The notes beneath the pieces were generated by a model. The model made no database searches, was not told the DNA's origin, and saw only the letters and a list, made by a program, of their open reading frames with translations. The position numbers and the translations under genes were made by a program. Positions 25,710 to 34,812 of a stretch of DNA of 64,000 nt are shown in pieces. The number at the start of each line of letters is the position of its first letter. Position 1 is the stretch's first letter. The DNA is from Mesorhizobium sp. SOD10 (GTDB lineage: Bacteria; Pseudomonadota; Alphaproteobacteria; Rhizobiales; Rhizobiaceae): the NCBI GenBank assembly GCA_000824805.1, contig CCNA01000034.1:868001-932000 (forward strand), in the 5' to 3' direction.

Positions 25710-27709
25710 CAAGGACCTCTCTTGGCGCGCACTTTAGCGGCACGTCTTTCGATCATGAAATTCACGCTGCGGCCGGGCAGCGGCCGCGTGAGGTCGACCG
25801 CCTGCGTCTCGATCGCCGAGAGCCACTCGAAGCCTTCCCGCACGGGCAAGGTGAAGACGCATTGCCGGCGATCGCCGTTGACCATCACGGCGAGGCGGCC
25901 GCCCTCGTTGTCGCCAAGCAGCATGACGAGGCGATGTCGTGCGGGATCGTTCCAGTCGGCCTCGGCGAGCGGCGCGCCGGTCTCGGCCAGCCAGGCCACG
26001 TCGGGGATTTTTTCCGATCCGCCGGCCGGCTCGCCGGTCAGGAAATGTGGATCCGCCAGCGCCGGGAAGGCGCGGCGCAACGTGGCCAGTGACGAGGCAT
26101 ATTGCTCGAGCGCCTCATCTCGGCCGGCCCAGTCCAGCCAGGTGATGGCGTTGTCCTGCGCATAGGCGTTGTTGTTGCCTTTTTGCGTGCGGCCGAACTC
26201 GTCGCCGGCGGTCAGCATGATGGTGCCGCGCGAGGCAAAGAGCGTCGCCAGCAGCGCGCGCCGGTCATTGAAACGAGTCATGCCGATCGCCTCGTCGTCC
26301 GCCTCGCCCTCGGCGCCGTTATTCCAGGACAGATTGTCGTTGTGGCCGTCGCGGTTGTGCTCGCCATTGGCATCGTTGTGCTTGCGCTCATAGGCGACGA
26401 TATCGGCCAAGGTCATGCCGTCATGCGCGGCGATGAAGTTGACCGTGCGGCTCGTCTGCCGGCCGTCCCTGCCGAAGACGTCGGAGGAGCCGGCAAGCCG
26501 GGTCGCCAAGTCGCCGACCGCGCCGGCATCGCCGCGCCAGAAGCGCCTGACATCGTCGCGGTAGCGGTCGTTCCATTCCAGATATGGCGGGCGGAAATTG
26601 CCGAGCTGGTAGCCGTTCGGACCGATGTCCCAGGGCTCGGCGATCAGCACGCGGTCGGCGAGCAGGGGATCGCCGCCGATGGCCTGAAGCAACGGCGCTT
26701 CCGGATCGAAGGCGCCGTCGACGCGTCCAAGCGCCGGCGCCAGATCGAAGCGGAAGCCGTCGACGCCGGCGCAGCGGACGAAGTGGCGGAGCGTGTCGAG
26801 CACCATCTCGCGCACCACTGGATGGTCGCAGGCGACGGTGTTGCCGGTGCCGGTGTCGTTGACCAGCCTGCCGTCGGGCTGATGGCGATAGTAAGCCAAC
26901 GCGTCGAGCCCGCGCAGCGACAGCGTCGGCCCGAGCCGGTCGCTCTCGCCGGTGTGGTTGAAGACGAGGTCGAGGATGGTGCCGATGCCGGCCTTGCGCA
27001 GCGCTGCGACGGTATCGCGCAATTCCTTGAGGCCGCCGGGCGCGAGGCGCGGATCGAGCGCCATGAAGGTGACGGGATTGTAGCCCCAGGCGTTGCTTAA
27101 CCCCAGCGGTGGCAAATGCCGCTCGTCGATCGACGCGGTGACTGGCATCAACTCGACGGCGGAGACGCCGAGACGCTTCAGGTGCTCGACGATGGCCGGA
27201 TGGGCGAGCGCCGCGATGGTGCCTCGCTGCGCTTCCGGAACGTCCGGATGCAGCCTGGTGAAGGAGCGGACGTTGAGCTCGTAGAACAGCCCGCCGGGCC
27301 GGAACAGCGGCGGCTGGGGTGGCACCGGCTTTGGCAGGGAACGCGCAATCGCCTTCGGCATCAGCGGGGACGTGTCGGCGCCTTCGTTGCGTTTGGCGGC
27401 AAGACGCCAATGATATTGGTATGGGCGATCGACCTCGACGGCATAGGGGTCAGTGAGAAGCTTGTTCGGGTCGAACCAGAGGCCATGCTCCGGCGCATAG
27501 TCGCCGTCGGCACGAAAGCCGTAATGCGTGCCGTCGCCAAGGCCGGGGACAAGGCGCGCATGCACACCCTCGCCTTCCGGGTTGAGTTCCAGCCGGTCGA
27601 TCTCGCGTGCACCCGTGCCGTCGAAAAGAGAGACCCAGAGACGCTGGGCCGATGACGACCAGACGGCAAAGCGGATGCCTTCAGGGGCGGTGGTGGCGCC
27701 GAGGGTCAT
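25709..27709 (-). CDS. glgX: Glycogen debranching enzyme GlgX
   Basis: Cleaves alpha-1,6 branches of limit dextrins left by glycogen phosphorylase. 666 residues from ATG 27709. The frame is open to 27874, but the upstream part falls inside a repeat element. An N-terminal CBM48-like domain (about 1-100) precedes the GH13 barrel, with ELNVRSFTRLHPDVP, nucleophile Asp in DGFRFDLAPALGR, acid/base Glu in LIAEPWDIGPNGYQLG and the third Asp in IAAHDGMTL. The block GDEFGRTQKGNNNAYAQDN is typical of GlgX. Fits the operon position after pgm, with a repeat-bearing gap of 193 bases between. Confidence 0.94.
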   Translation of the reverse strand: MTLGATTAPEGIRFAVWSSSAQRLWVSLFDGTGAREIDRLELNPEGEGVHARLVPGLGDGTHYGFRADGDYAPEHGLWFDPNKLLTDPYAVEVDRPYQYHWRLAAKRNEGADTSPLMPKAIARSLPKPVPPQPPLFRPGGLFYELNVRSFTRLHPDVPEAQRGTIAALAHPAIVEHLKRLGVSAVELMPVTASIDERHLPPLGLSNAWGYNPVTFMALDPRLAPGGLKELRDTVAALRKAGIGTILDLVFNHTGESDRLGPTLSLRGLDALAYYRHQPDGRLVNDTGTGNTVACDHPVVREMVLDTLRHFVRCAGVDGFRFDLAPALGRVDGAFDPEAPLLQAIGGDPLLADRVLIAEPWDIGPNGYQLGNFRPPYLEWNDRYRDDVRRFWRGDAGAVGDLATRLAGSSDVFGRDGRQTSRTVNFIAAHDGMTLADIVAYERKHNDANGEHNRDGHNDNLSWNNGAEGEADDEAIGMTRFNDRRALLATLFASRGTIMLTAGDEFGRTQKGNNNAYAQDNAITWLDWAGRDEALEQYASSLATLRRAFPALADPHFLTGEPAGGSEKIPDVAWLAETGAPLAEADWNDPARHRLVMLLGDNEGGRLAVMVNGDRRQCVFTLPVREGFEWLSAIETQAVDLTRPLPGRSVNFMIERRAAKVRAKRGP

Positions 27710-27716
27710 GCGCGCG

Positions 27717-27894
27717 ACTCCCCTTCTCGCCTTGTGGGAGAAGGTGGATCGGCGCGCAGCGCCGAGACGGATGAGGGGGGTTGGAAGAAATGAGGCGCTG
27801 GCGTTCTGGACGCCGGCTTGCGCCAAGCTGGAGCACCCCTCATCCGTCGCCTTCGGCGACACCTTCTCCCACAAGGGGAGAAGGGGGAGCCGCG
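27717..27894. repeat. RIME-like rhizobial intergenic element, two inverted arms
   Basis: Left arm 27717-27783 and right arm 27834-27894 are diverged inverted copies of the same sequence. Each arm includes CTTGTGGGAGAAGG (27731-27744 on the plus strand, and its complement at 27861-27874) and a stretch around GACGGATGAGGGG. Each also contains its own small palindrome, for example TCGCC/GGCGA at 27847-27859. The layout matches the Rhizobium intergenic mosaic elements. Only a 50-base centre separates the arms. It fills the gap between pgm and glgX. Confidence 0.75.
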
Positions 27895-27902
27895 CACCCC
27901 CC

Positions 27903-29531
27903 TCAAGTAATCACGCTCGGCTTGTTGCGGCCGGTGTGGCTCTTGATGCCGGCAATGTCATCGGCGGCGGCGATGAGGTCGGCGAGCGCTTCCTGGGTGT
28001 CGAGGTCGTGCCTTGCCTTGTCCGGCTCGTAGCGCTCGATATAGACGCGCAGCGTCGCGCCGGACGTGCCGGTGCCGGAGAGGCGCAGCACCACGCGCGA
28101 GCCGCCCTCGAACAGGATCCGGATGCCCTGATGCTCGCTTACCGAACCGTCGACCGGATCGTGATAGGCGAAATCATCGGCCTTGGCGATTTTCAGGCCA
28201 CGCACGGTCGTGCCGGGCAGCGAGGCGAGCTTGGCGCGCAGCTCATCCACCAGCGCATTGGCGCGATCGCTCTCGACCTCCTCATAGTCGTGGCGCGAAT
28301 AGTAGTTGCGGCCGTAGGTCTCCCAATGCTGGGTGACGATGTCCTTGCAGCTTTCGCCGCGCGCGGCGAGGATGTTGAGCCAAAGAAGCACCGCCCATAG
28401 CCCATCCTTCTCGCGCACATGGTTGGAGCCGGTGCCGGCGCTTTCCTCGCCGCAAATGGTCGCCATGCCGGCGTCGAGCAGGTTGCCGAAGAACTTCCAG
28501 CCGGTCGGCGTCTCGTAGATGCCGATGCCGAGCTTTTCCGCCACGCGGTCGGCCGCTCCGCTGGTCGGCATGGAGCGGGCAATGCCCTTCAGGCCGTCCT
28601 TGTAGCCCGGTGCGAGCTTGGCATTGGCGGCAAGCATCGCCAGCGAGTCCGACGGCGTGACGAAGATGCCCCTGCCGATGATCAGATTGCGGTCGCCGTC
28701 GCCATCCGAGGCCGCGCCGAAGTCCGGCGCGTCCGACCCCATCATCTCGTCATAGAGATGCTTTGCGTGCACAAGGTTCGGATCCGGGTGATGGCCGCCG
28801 AAATCCGGCAACGGCTTGAAGTTGCGGCAGGTGCCGTCCGGGGCGCCGAGCCGATGCTCCAATATTTCCTTGGCATAGGGGCCGGTGACCGCGTGCATGG
28901 CGTCGAAGCGCATGCGGAAGCCCGATTTGAAGAGCTTCCGCAGCGCCTCGAAGTCGAACAGGCTTTCCATCAGCTCGGCATAATCCTTGACCGGGTCGAA
29001 GATCTCGACCGTCATGTCGCCGGCCTTGACGGTGCCGATTTTATCGATGTCGACCTCGCCGATATCGGCGATCTTGAAGCTCTTGATCTCCTTCGACTTG
29101 GCGAAGATCGCGTCGGTGATCTTTTCCGGCGCCGGGCCGCCATTGCCGGCATTGTACTTGATGCCGAAATCCTCATGCGGGCCGCCAGGGTTGTGGCTGG
29201 CCGACAGGACGATGCCGCCGAAGGTCTTGTATTTGCGGATGATGTTGGAGGCGGCGGGGGTCGAGAGAATCCCGCCCTGCCCGACCATCACCTTGCCGAA
29301 GCCGTTGCCGGCGGCAATGGCGATGGCCTTCTGGATGACCTCGCGGTTGTAGAAGCGGCCGTCGCCGCCGATCACCAGCGTCTTGCCCTGAAAACCGTCC
29401 AGCGCATCGAAGATCGACTGGATGAAGTTCTCGGCATAGTGCTCCTGCTGGAACACCGGCACCTTCTTGCGCAGGCCGGAGGTGCCCGGCTTCTGGTCGG
29501 TATAGGGTTTGGTGGGGACAGTTTTGATCAT
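27903..29531 (-). CDS. pgm: Phosphoglucomutase (alpha-D-glucose phosphate-specific)
   Basis: Interconverts glucose-1-phosphate and glucose-6-phosphate, connecting glycogen to central metabolism. 542 residues of the alpha-D-phosphohexomutase family. The phosphorylated Ser112 lies in LSASHNPGGPHEDFG, the Mg loop is SDGDGDRNLI, the sugar-binding loop is CGEESAGTGSNHVREKDG, and the phosphate-binding loop is RLSGTGTSGATLR. Start ATG 29531 is 3 bases after the glgA stop, so translation is coupled. The glgA-pgm order is the one described in Agrobacterium and Sinorhizobium. Confidence 0.96.
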   Translation of the reverse strand: MIKTVPTKPYTDQKPGTSGLRKKVPVFQQEHYAENFIQSIFDALDGFQGKTLVIGGDGRFYNREVIQKAIAIAAGNGFGKVMVGQGGILSTPAASNIIRKYKTFGGIVLSASHNPGGPHEDFGIKYNAGNGGPAPEKITDAIFAKSKEIKSFKIADIGEVDIDKIGTVKAGDMTVEIFDPVKDYAELMESLFDFEALRKLFKSGFRMRFDAMHAVTGPYAKEILEHRLGAPDGTCRNFKPLPDFGGHHPDPNLVHAKHLYDEMMGSDAPDFGAASDGDGDRNLIIGRGIFVTPSDSLAMLAANAKLAPGYKDGLKGIARSMPTSGAADRVAEKLGIGIYETPTGWKFFGNLLDAGMATICGEESAGTGSNHVREKDGLWAVLLWLNILAARGESCKDIVTQHWETYGRNYYSRHDYEEVESDRANALVDELRAKLASLPGTTVRGLKIAKADDFAYHDPVDGSVSEHQGIRILFEGGSRVVLRLSGTGTSGATLRVYIERYEPDKARHDLDTQEALADLIAAADDIAGIKSHTGRNKPSVIT

Positions 29532-29534
29532 GCC

Positions 29535-30980
29535 TCAGGCAGCCCTTTTCGAAAGCAGCAAGCGATAAAGTTCGACATATTTTTCGGCGCTTTTGTCCCA
29601 GGAGACATCGGCCTTCATACCCTGGCGCTGGACCGAGGCCCAGACCGCCGGCCGCGCATGCGCCTCGACCAACCGCCGGATGGCATGCAGCAGCGCGCCG
29701 CCATTGTTCGGCGCGAACTGGAAACCGGTGGCGACGCCCGCAGAAAGTGCGGCCTCGTTGGCGTCGATGATGGTGTCGGCGAGGCCGCCAGTGCGGGCGA
29801 CGACCGGAACGCAGCCATAGCGCAGGCCATAGAGCTGCGTCAGCCCGCAAGGCTCGAAACGCGACGGGATGACGATTGCGTCGCAGCCGGCCTGCATGAT
29901 GTGGGAGAGGCTTTCGTCATAACCGATGACGACGCCGACGCGACCCCGGTGCCGCGCGGCCGCGGCAAGGAGCGAACCTTCGAGGCCGGCATCGCCCGAC
30001 CCAAGGATCGCCAGCCGCGCCCCCCGCTGAACAATGCCGTCGACGACCGCCGCCAGAATGTCCATGCCCTTCTGCCAGGTCAGCCGGCTGACGACGCAGA
30101 CGATCGGGCTGCCGTCCACCTCCAAACCGAACCGCTCTTCGACCGCTTTGCGGTTCTTGGCCCGCGCTGTAAGCGTTTCGGCCGAATAATTGGCGACCAG
30201 ATGCTTGTCGGTCTGAGGGTTCCAGATATCGACATCGATGCCGTTGACGATGCCGTAGAGGTCGCTGGCGCGCATGTTGATCAGGCCGTCGAGGCCCATG
30301 CCGAATTCCGGCGAGCGTATCTCCTGCGCATAGGTCGGGCTCACCGTGGTGATGGCCCAGGCCGCCTGGAGACCGGCCTTGAGAAAGCCGACGCCGCCGT
30401 AATATTCGACACCGTCGAGCTGCATCGCCACGCCCGGGAGGCCGAGTTCGCCGAAGATGCCGGCACCGAACTGACCCTGGAAGGCCAGGTTGTGCACGGT
30501 GATAAGCGACGGCACGCCGACTGCCTTGCCGTAGCGCATATAGGCGAGCGTCATCGCCGACTGCCAATCATGCGCGTGCACGATGTCGGGCTGGTAGCCG
30601 GAGATGGCGCCGCCCGCGATGTCGCCGCCGGCCTGGCTGAGCGCCGCGAAGCGCCGCCAATTGTCGGGCCAGTCGGCGCCGGAAGCGGTGCCGTAAGGGC
30701 CGCCCTGGCGATCGAAGAGATGCGGCGCGTCGAGCACGAAGAGATCGAGATCGCCGATCTTGACCGCATGGATCGAAGCCTTGCCGCCCTGCAGCAGCGG
30801 GTACTGGTAGACGGGTTTCTTCTTGGCGAAGGCGGCCATCACGACAGGATAGCCGGGGACCAGCGTGCGCATAGCCACGCTCTTCCCGGCCAGCGCGATC
30901 GGCAGGGCGCCGGTCACGTCGGCAAGCCCGCCGGTCTTGATCAGCGGAAAGATTTCGGGCGTGACCGACAGAACCTGCAT
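29535..30980 (-). CDS. glgA: Glycogen synthase
   Basis: Adds ADP-glucose units to glycogen (GT5). 481 residues from ATG 30980, which is preceded by GGAG at ideal distance; the GTG at 30989 lies too close to that site. The N-terminal KTGGLADVTGALP carries the KxGGL ADP-glucose-binding lysine. HAHDWQSA and the C-terminal GT-B block RFEPCGLTQLYGLRYGCVPVVARTGGLADTI contain the catalytic Glu. Located between glgC and pgm in the operon. Confidence 0.96.
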   Translation of the reverse strand: MQVLSVTPEIFPLIKTGGLADVTGALPIALAGKSVAMRTLVPGYPVVMAAFAKKKPVYQYPLLQGGKASIHAVKIGDLDLFVLDAPHLFDRQGGPYGTASGADWPDNWRRFAALSQAGGDIAGGAISGYQPDIVHAHDWQSAMTLAYMRYGKAVGVPSLITVHNLAFQGQFGAGIFGELGLPGVAMQLDGVEYYGGVGFLKAGLQAAWAITTVSPTYAQEIRSPEFGMGLDGLINMRASDLYGIVNGIDVDIWNPQTDKHLVANYSAETLTARAKNRKAVEERFGLEVDGSPIVCVVSRLTWQKGMDILAAVVDGIVQRGARLAILGSGDAGLEGSLLAAAARHRGRVGVVIGYDESLSHIMQAGCDAIVIPSRFEPCGLTQLYGLRYGCVPVVARTGGLADTIIDANEAALSAGVATGFQFAPNNGGALLHAIRRLVEAHARPAVWASVQRQGMKADVSWDKSAEKYVELYRLLLSKRAA

Positions 30981-31005
30981 GCGCTCCACATTCCGATCTC
31001 AACGT

Positions 31006-31137
31006 GACAGGTCGAAGTGACAATCTGTTGATCAAGTCGTCATTTTGCTGATCAACCCTACGGGGTCGACAACTTGCGGTTCAACCCTAGCGGGCTGACA
31101 GCCGACCAGCCTTATCAGGTCGACAGCTTGTTGATCA
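31006..31137. repeat. Degenerate repeats of the glgC 3' end in the glgC-glgA gap
   Basis: Read on the minus strand, the last codons of glgC (around GATCAACAAGCTGTCGACC, about 31113-31131) are echoed downstream. One echo is around GCAAGTTGTCGACC, with a shared core TTGAACC (about 31066-31085). Another is around GATCAACAGATTGTCA (31017-31036). A second shared string, CCCTA-GGG, occurs at 31047-31057 and 31085-31092. The copies are imperfect. The gap otherwise contains only the glgA ribosome-binding site. Confidence 0.4.
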
Positions 31138-32380
31138 TGTCCTGAGTGATCAGGCAGATGCCCTTTTCCGACACCCGAAAGCGCTTGGCGTCGAGCGCCG
31201 GATCCTCGCCGACCACCAGCCCTTCGGGGATTTGCACGCCATGGTCGATGACGACGCGTTTGAGGCGCGCGTTGCGGCCGACAGTCACGTCGGGCAGCAT
31301 CACCACTTCCTCGAGCTTGGAATAGGAATTGATGCGGGCGCCGGTGAAGATCAGGCTGCGGCGCAGCGAAGCGCCGGAGACGATGCAGTCGCCGGACACC
31401 AGCGAGGAGATCGCCTCGCCACGGCGGCCATCCTCGTCATGCACGAACTTTGCCGGCGGCTTCAATTCGGCGTAGGTCCAGATCGGCCAGTCGCGGTCGT
31501 AGAGGTCAAGCTCGGGCGTGACGTCGGTCAGGTCGATATTGGCTTCCCAATAGGCGTCCACGGTCCCGACGTCGCGCCAGTAGGGCTCGGCCTCATGCGA
31601 GGAACGCACGCAGGACTTGGCGAAGCGGTGGGCGATCGCCTTACCGTGCTGCACGATGTAGGGGATGATGTCCTTGCCGAAGTCGCGGCTGGAGCCGGGC
31701 TCGGCCGCGTCGCGGCGCAATTGCTCCATCAGGAACTTGGTCTTGAAGACGTAGATGCCCATCGAGGCGAGCGCGAATTCCGGCTTATCCGGAATGCCCG
31801 GCGGATCGGCCGGTTTTTCGACGAAGGCGATGATGTTGTCCTTGGCATCGACATGCATGACGCCGAAGCCGGTCGCCTCCATGCGCGGCACCTCCAGGCA
31901 GCCGACGGTGACGTCGGCGCCGGCGTCGACATGCTGGCGCAGCATCAGCTCGTAATCCATCTTGTAGATGTGGTCGCCGGCGAGGATGACCATGTATTCG
32001 GGCCCATAGGCCTCGATGATGTCGATGTTCTGGTAGACGGCGTCGGCAGTGCCTTCATACCATTGCGTTTCCGAGACGCGCTGCGATGCCGGCAGGATGT
32101 CGAAGCTTTCGTTTCGCTCGGGCCGCAGGAAGTTCCAGCCGCGCTGCAGGTGGCGGATCAGCGAATGCGCCTTGTATTGGGTGGCGACGCCGAGGCGGCG
32201 GATGCCTGAGTTCAGCGCATTGGAGAGGGCAAAGTCGATGATGCGCGTCTTGCCGCCGAAATAGACGGCAGGCTTGGCACGCCGGTCGGTCAGCTCCTTG
32301 AGGCGGCTGCCGCGGCCGCCGGCCAGCACATAGGCCATGGCATCGCGTGCCAGCGGCTGGGTTCTTTTGATCTCTGCCAT
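31115..32380 (-). CDS. glgC: Glucose-1-phosphate adenylyltransferase (ADP-glucose pyrophosphorylase)
   Basis: Makes ADP-glucose from glucose-1-phosphate and ATP, the committed and allosterically controlled step of glycogen synthesis. 421 residues. AYVLAGGRGSRLKELTDRRAKPAVYFGG carries the nucleotide-binding loop and the regulatory lysine region. IILAGDHIYKMDY-like (VILAGDHIYKMDYELM), FVEKP and the C-terminal left-handed helix (GARINSYSKLEEVVMLPDV) are all present. ATG 32380 is preceded by GGGAGGG, which decides the start over the upstream in-frame codons. In rhizobia and Agrobacterium the enzyme is activated by fructose-6-phosphate and pyruvate. Confidence 0.96.
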   Translation of the reverse strand: MAEIKRTQPLARDAMAYVLAGGRGSRLKELTDRRAKPAVYFGGKTRIIDFALSNALNSGIRRLGVATQYKAHSLIRHLQRGWNFLRPERNESFDILPASQRVSETQWYEGTADAVYQNIDIIEAYGPEYMVILAGDHIYKMDYELMLRQHVDAGADVTVGCLEVPRMEATGFGVMHVDAKDNIIAFVEKPADPPGIPDKPEFALASMGIYVFKTKFLMEQLRRDAAEPGSSRDFGKDIIPYIVQHGKAIAHRFAKSCVRSSHEAEPYWRDVGTVDAYWEANIDLTDVTPELDLYDRDWPIWTYAELKPPAKFVHDEDGRRGEAISSLVSGDCIVSGASLRRSLIFTGARINSYSKLEEVVMLPDVTVGRNARLKRVVIDHGVQIPEGLVVGEDPALDAKRFRVSEKGICLITQDMINKLST

Positions 32381-32443
32381 TCTGTTACCCTCCCAAACAA
32401 GCTGCCCGGACCGTTGCAAGGTCAGGATGAGACACCATCTGCT

Positions 32444-34657
32444 TCAGTCCGTGACGAGTTCCAGCATGATCGTCGACAGCGGCGGCAGAAGCATCGTCGC
32501 CGATATGCCGCCCCCTTCCCCGCTCGATTCGACCATGCCGCCATTGCCCATGCCGGAGCCGCCATAGTCGGCGGCATCCGTATTGATGATTTCGCGCCAC
32601 ACTCCAGCCTTCGGCAGCGGCACGCGATAGTTCTCGCGCGGCACCGGCGTGAAATTGGCGATGACGGCGATCGGGTTGCCGTCCGGCGCGCTGCGCAGCC
32701 AGGCGAAGACCGAATTGTCGCGGTCGTCGACGATCAGCCAGGAGAAGCCTTCCGGCTCGCAGTCGCGCGCGTGCAGCGCCGGGCGCGAGCGGTAGAGGTA
32801 GTTCAGATCGCGCACCGTCTGCCAGACGCCGCGATGCGGCGCGAACTCGAGCAGGTTCCAGTCAAGCGCGCGTTCCTCGCTCCACTCGCGGCGCTGGGCG
32901 AACTCCTGGCCCATGAACAAAAGCTTCTTGCCGGGATAGCCCCACATGAAGGCGTAATAGGCGCGCAGCGTGGCAAACTTCTGCCAATCGTCGCCGGCCA
33001 TCTTGTGCAGCAGCGTGCCTTTGCCGTGCACGACCTCGTCATGGGAAAGCGGCAGCACGAAATTTTCCGAGAAGGCGTAGACCAGGCCGAAGGTGATGTC
33101 GTTGTGGTGGTGCTTGCGGTAGATCGGCTCCTTGGAGAGATACTCCAGCGTGTCGTGCATGAAGCCCATGTTCCACTTGAAGCCAAAGCCGAGGCCGCCT
33201 TCATGCACGGGATGCGACACTTTCGGCCATGAGGTCGATTCCTCGGCGATCGTCATCACGCCGGGGTGGTGGCCGTAAAGCTCCTTGTTCATCTTCTGCA
33301 GGAAGCTGACCGCCTGCAGGTTCTCGCGCCCGCCCTTCTCGTTGGGGATCCATTCGCCCGCCTTGCGCGAATAATCGAGGTAGAGCATCGAGGCGACCGC
33401 ATCGACGCGCAGGCCGTCGACATGGTATTTCTCGGCCCAGAACAGCGCGTTGTTGACGAGGAACGACACCACCTCGCGGCGGCCGAAATTGTAGATGGCG
33501 GTGTTCCAGTCGGGATGAAAACCCTGGCGCGGATCAGCGTGCTCGTAGAGCGCGGTGCCGTCGAATTTCACCAGCCCGTGCTCGTCGACGGGGAAATGCG
33601 CCGGCACCCAGTCGAGGATGACGCCGATGCCGGCGCGATGCGCGCCATCGACGAAGCGGGCGAAGCCGTCGGGGTCGCCGAAACGGGCCGTCGGCGCATA
33701 GAGGCCGGTGGTCTGGTAGCCCCAGGACGGGTCGTAAGGGTGCTCCGAGATCGGCAGGAACTCGATATGGGTGAAGCCGGTGTCGACCACGTAGGGGATC
33801 AGGCGCGCGGCGAGCTCGTCCCAAGTGAGGAACGTGCCGTCATCGCGGCGCTGCCAGGAGCCGGCATGGACCTCGTAGATCGAGATCGCCTCGCGCCGGG
33901 GATCGGCTTTCTGCCAATAATTGCGATGCGCCTCGTCGCCCCATTGATGCGCCATCGGCGGCGCCGTCACCGAGGCGGTCGCCGGGCGCAGTTCCGACTC
34001 GAAGGCGAAGGGGTCGGCCTTGAGCGGCAGGCGCACGCCGTCGGGCGCGATGATCTCGAATTTGTAGGGCTGGCCGGCGACGAGATCGGGAATGAACAGC
34101 TCCCAGATGCCGGTGTCCTTGCGGTCGCGCATGGTGTGGCGGCGGCCGTCCCAGTCGTTGAAGGTGCCGACTACGGAGACGCGCCGGGCATTGGGCGCCC
34201 AGACGGCGAAATGCACGCCGGTGGCACCCTCATGGTCGATGATATGGGCGCCGAGCTTGTCGAAGAGCCTCAAGTGCGAGCCTTCGGCCATATAGTAATC
34301 GTCCATCGGGCCGAGCACCGGGCCGAAGGAATAGGGATCGGTCAGCCACCAGTCGCCGCCGGCATTCCTGGCGTGATAGCGCAGCGGCTGGCGCTTGCGG
34401 ATCGAGACCTTGCCCTCGAAGAAGCCGGCATCGTCGCGGCGGGAGAGCTCGCCGGCCTCCTTACCGGTCAGCGTATAGGCGGTGACGAATTCGGCGTTGG
34501 GCACGAAGCAGCGGGCGACGAAGTCCTTGCCGGCTTCATGCACGCCCAGAACCGCGAAAGGATCGCCATGCGTTCCGGCGACAATCGCCGCGACATCGCC
34601 GGCTGGCGCCAGTCCGTCCGGCCCGCTTGTCGCAGCGGTCGCGCGCGGCTTCCTCAT
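32444..34657 (-). CDS. glgB: 1,4-alpha-glucan branching enzyme
   Basis: Introduces alpha-1,6 branches into glycogen. About 737 residues from ATG 34657, with GGGGAGGG 10 bases upstream; an ATG at 34735 would start within a repeat element and is less likely. Domains in order: N-terminal beta-sandwich (about 20-110), CBM48 (about 125-230, with AVWAPNARRVSVVGTFNDWDG), GH13 barrel and C-terminal beta domain. Catalytic blocks are the nucleophile Asp in DGLRVDAVASMLYLDY, acid/base Glu in TIAEESTSWP and LPLSHDEVVHGK. The last 30 residues before the terminal strands include a Gly-rich stretch (GGSGMGNGG). Confidence 0.95.
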   Translation of the reverse strand: MRKPRATAATSGPDGLAPAGDVAAIVAGTHGDPFAVLGVHEAGKDFVARCFVPNAEFVTAYTLTGKEAGELSRRDDAGFFEGKVSIRKRQPLRYHARNAGGDWWLTDPYSFGPVLGPMDDYYMAEGSHLRLFDKLGAHIIDHEGATGVHFAVWAPNARRVSVVGTFNDWDGRRHTMRDRKDTGIWELFIPDLVAGQPYKFEIIAPDGVRLPLKADPFAFESELRPATASVTAPPMAHQWGDEAHRNYWQKADPRREAISIYEVHAGSWQRRDDGTFLTWDELAARLIPYVVDTGFTHIEFLPISEHPYDPSWGYQTTGLYAPTARFGDPDGFARFVDGAHRAGIGVILDWVPAHFPVDEHGLVKFDGTALYEHADPRQGFHPDWNTAIYNFGRREVVSFLVNNALFWAEKYHVDGLRVDAVASMLYLDYSRKAGEWIPNEKGGRENLQAVSFLQKMNKELYGHHPGVMTIAEESTSWPKVSHPVHEGGLGFGFKWNMGFMHDTLEYLSKEPIYRKHHHNDITFGLVYAFSENFVLPLSHDEVVHGKGTLLHKMAGDDWQKFATLRAYYAFMWGYPGKKLLFMGQEFAQRREWSEERALDWNLLEFAPHRGVWQTVRDLNYLYRSRPALHARDCEPEGFSWLIVDDRDNSVFAWLRSAPDGNPIAVIANFTPVPRENYRVPLPKAGVWREIINTDAADYGGSGMGNGGMVESSGEGGGISATMLLPPLSTIMLELVTD

Positions 34658-34730
34658 CAAGCGGTCGCCCTCCCCGGGCACCTTGCTCTGGCGCATACCT
34701 TGATGCGGCATGCGCTGTTCTTTGGCTTGG

Positions 34731-34777
34731 TGCATGTCGTGGCCCCAAAACCGCTACGCACTTTTGGGCGACATGCA
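34731..34777. repeat. Rhizobial palindromic element, copy 1 (glgP-glgB gap)
   Basis: TGCATGTCG (34731-34739) and CGACATGCA (34769-34777) form a 9-base stem around a core whose minus strand reads CCAAAAGTG-N-CGGTTTTGG. The minus-strand tail continues CCAAGCCAAAGAACAGCGCATG. The same layout recurs at 52678-52726 and, with another stem, at 51052-51098. It resembles widespread small palindromes of rhizobial genomes. It would fold in the glgP-glgB transcript and could modulate its stability. Confidence 0.65.
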
Positions 34778-34812
34778 CCTGGACCACATTGGTTGTGGCT
34801 CATGCAATCATA

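Noticed and set aside
27710..27874. N-terminal extension of glgX to a start at 27874
   Set aside because: The extra residues are encoded by the RIME-like repeat and are absent from GlgX proteins.
27717..27894. CRISPR array as an explanation of the inverted repeats
   Set aside because: There are only two inverted arms with no regular direct repeats and spacers, and no cas genes.
28419..31007. 862-codon open frame on the plus strand opposite pgm and glgA
   Set aside because: It spans two conserved genes and their gap on the other strand, and the translation is low-complexity and charged without known motifs.
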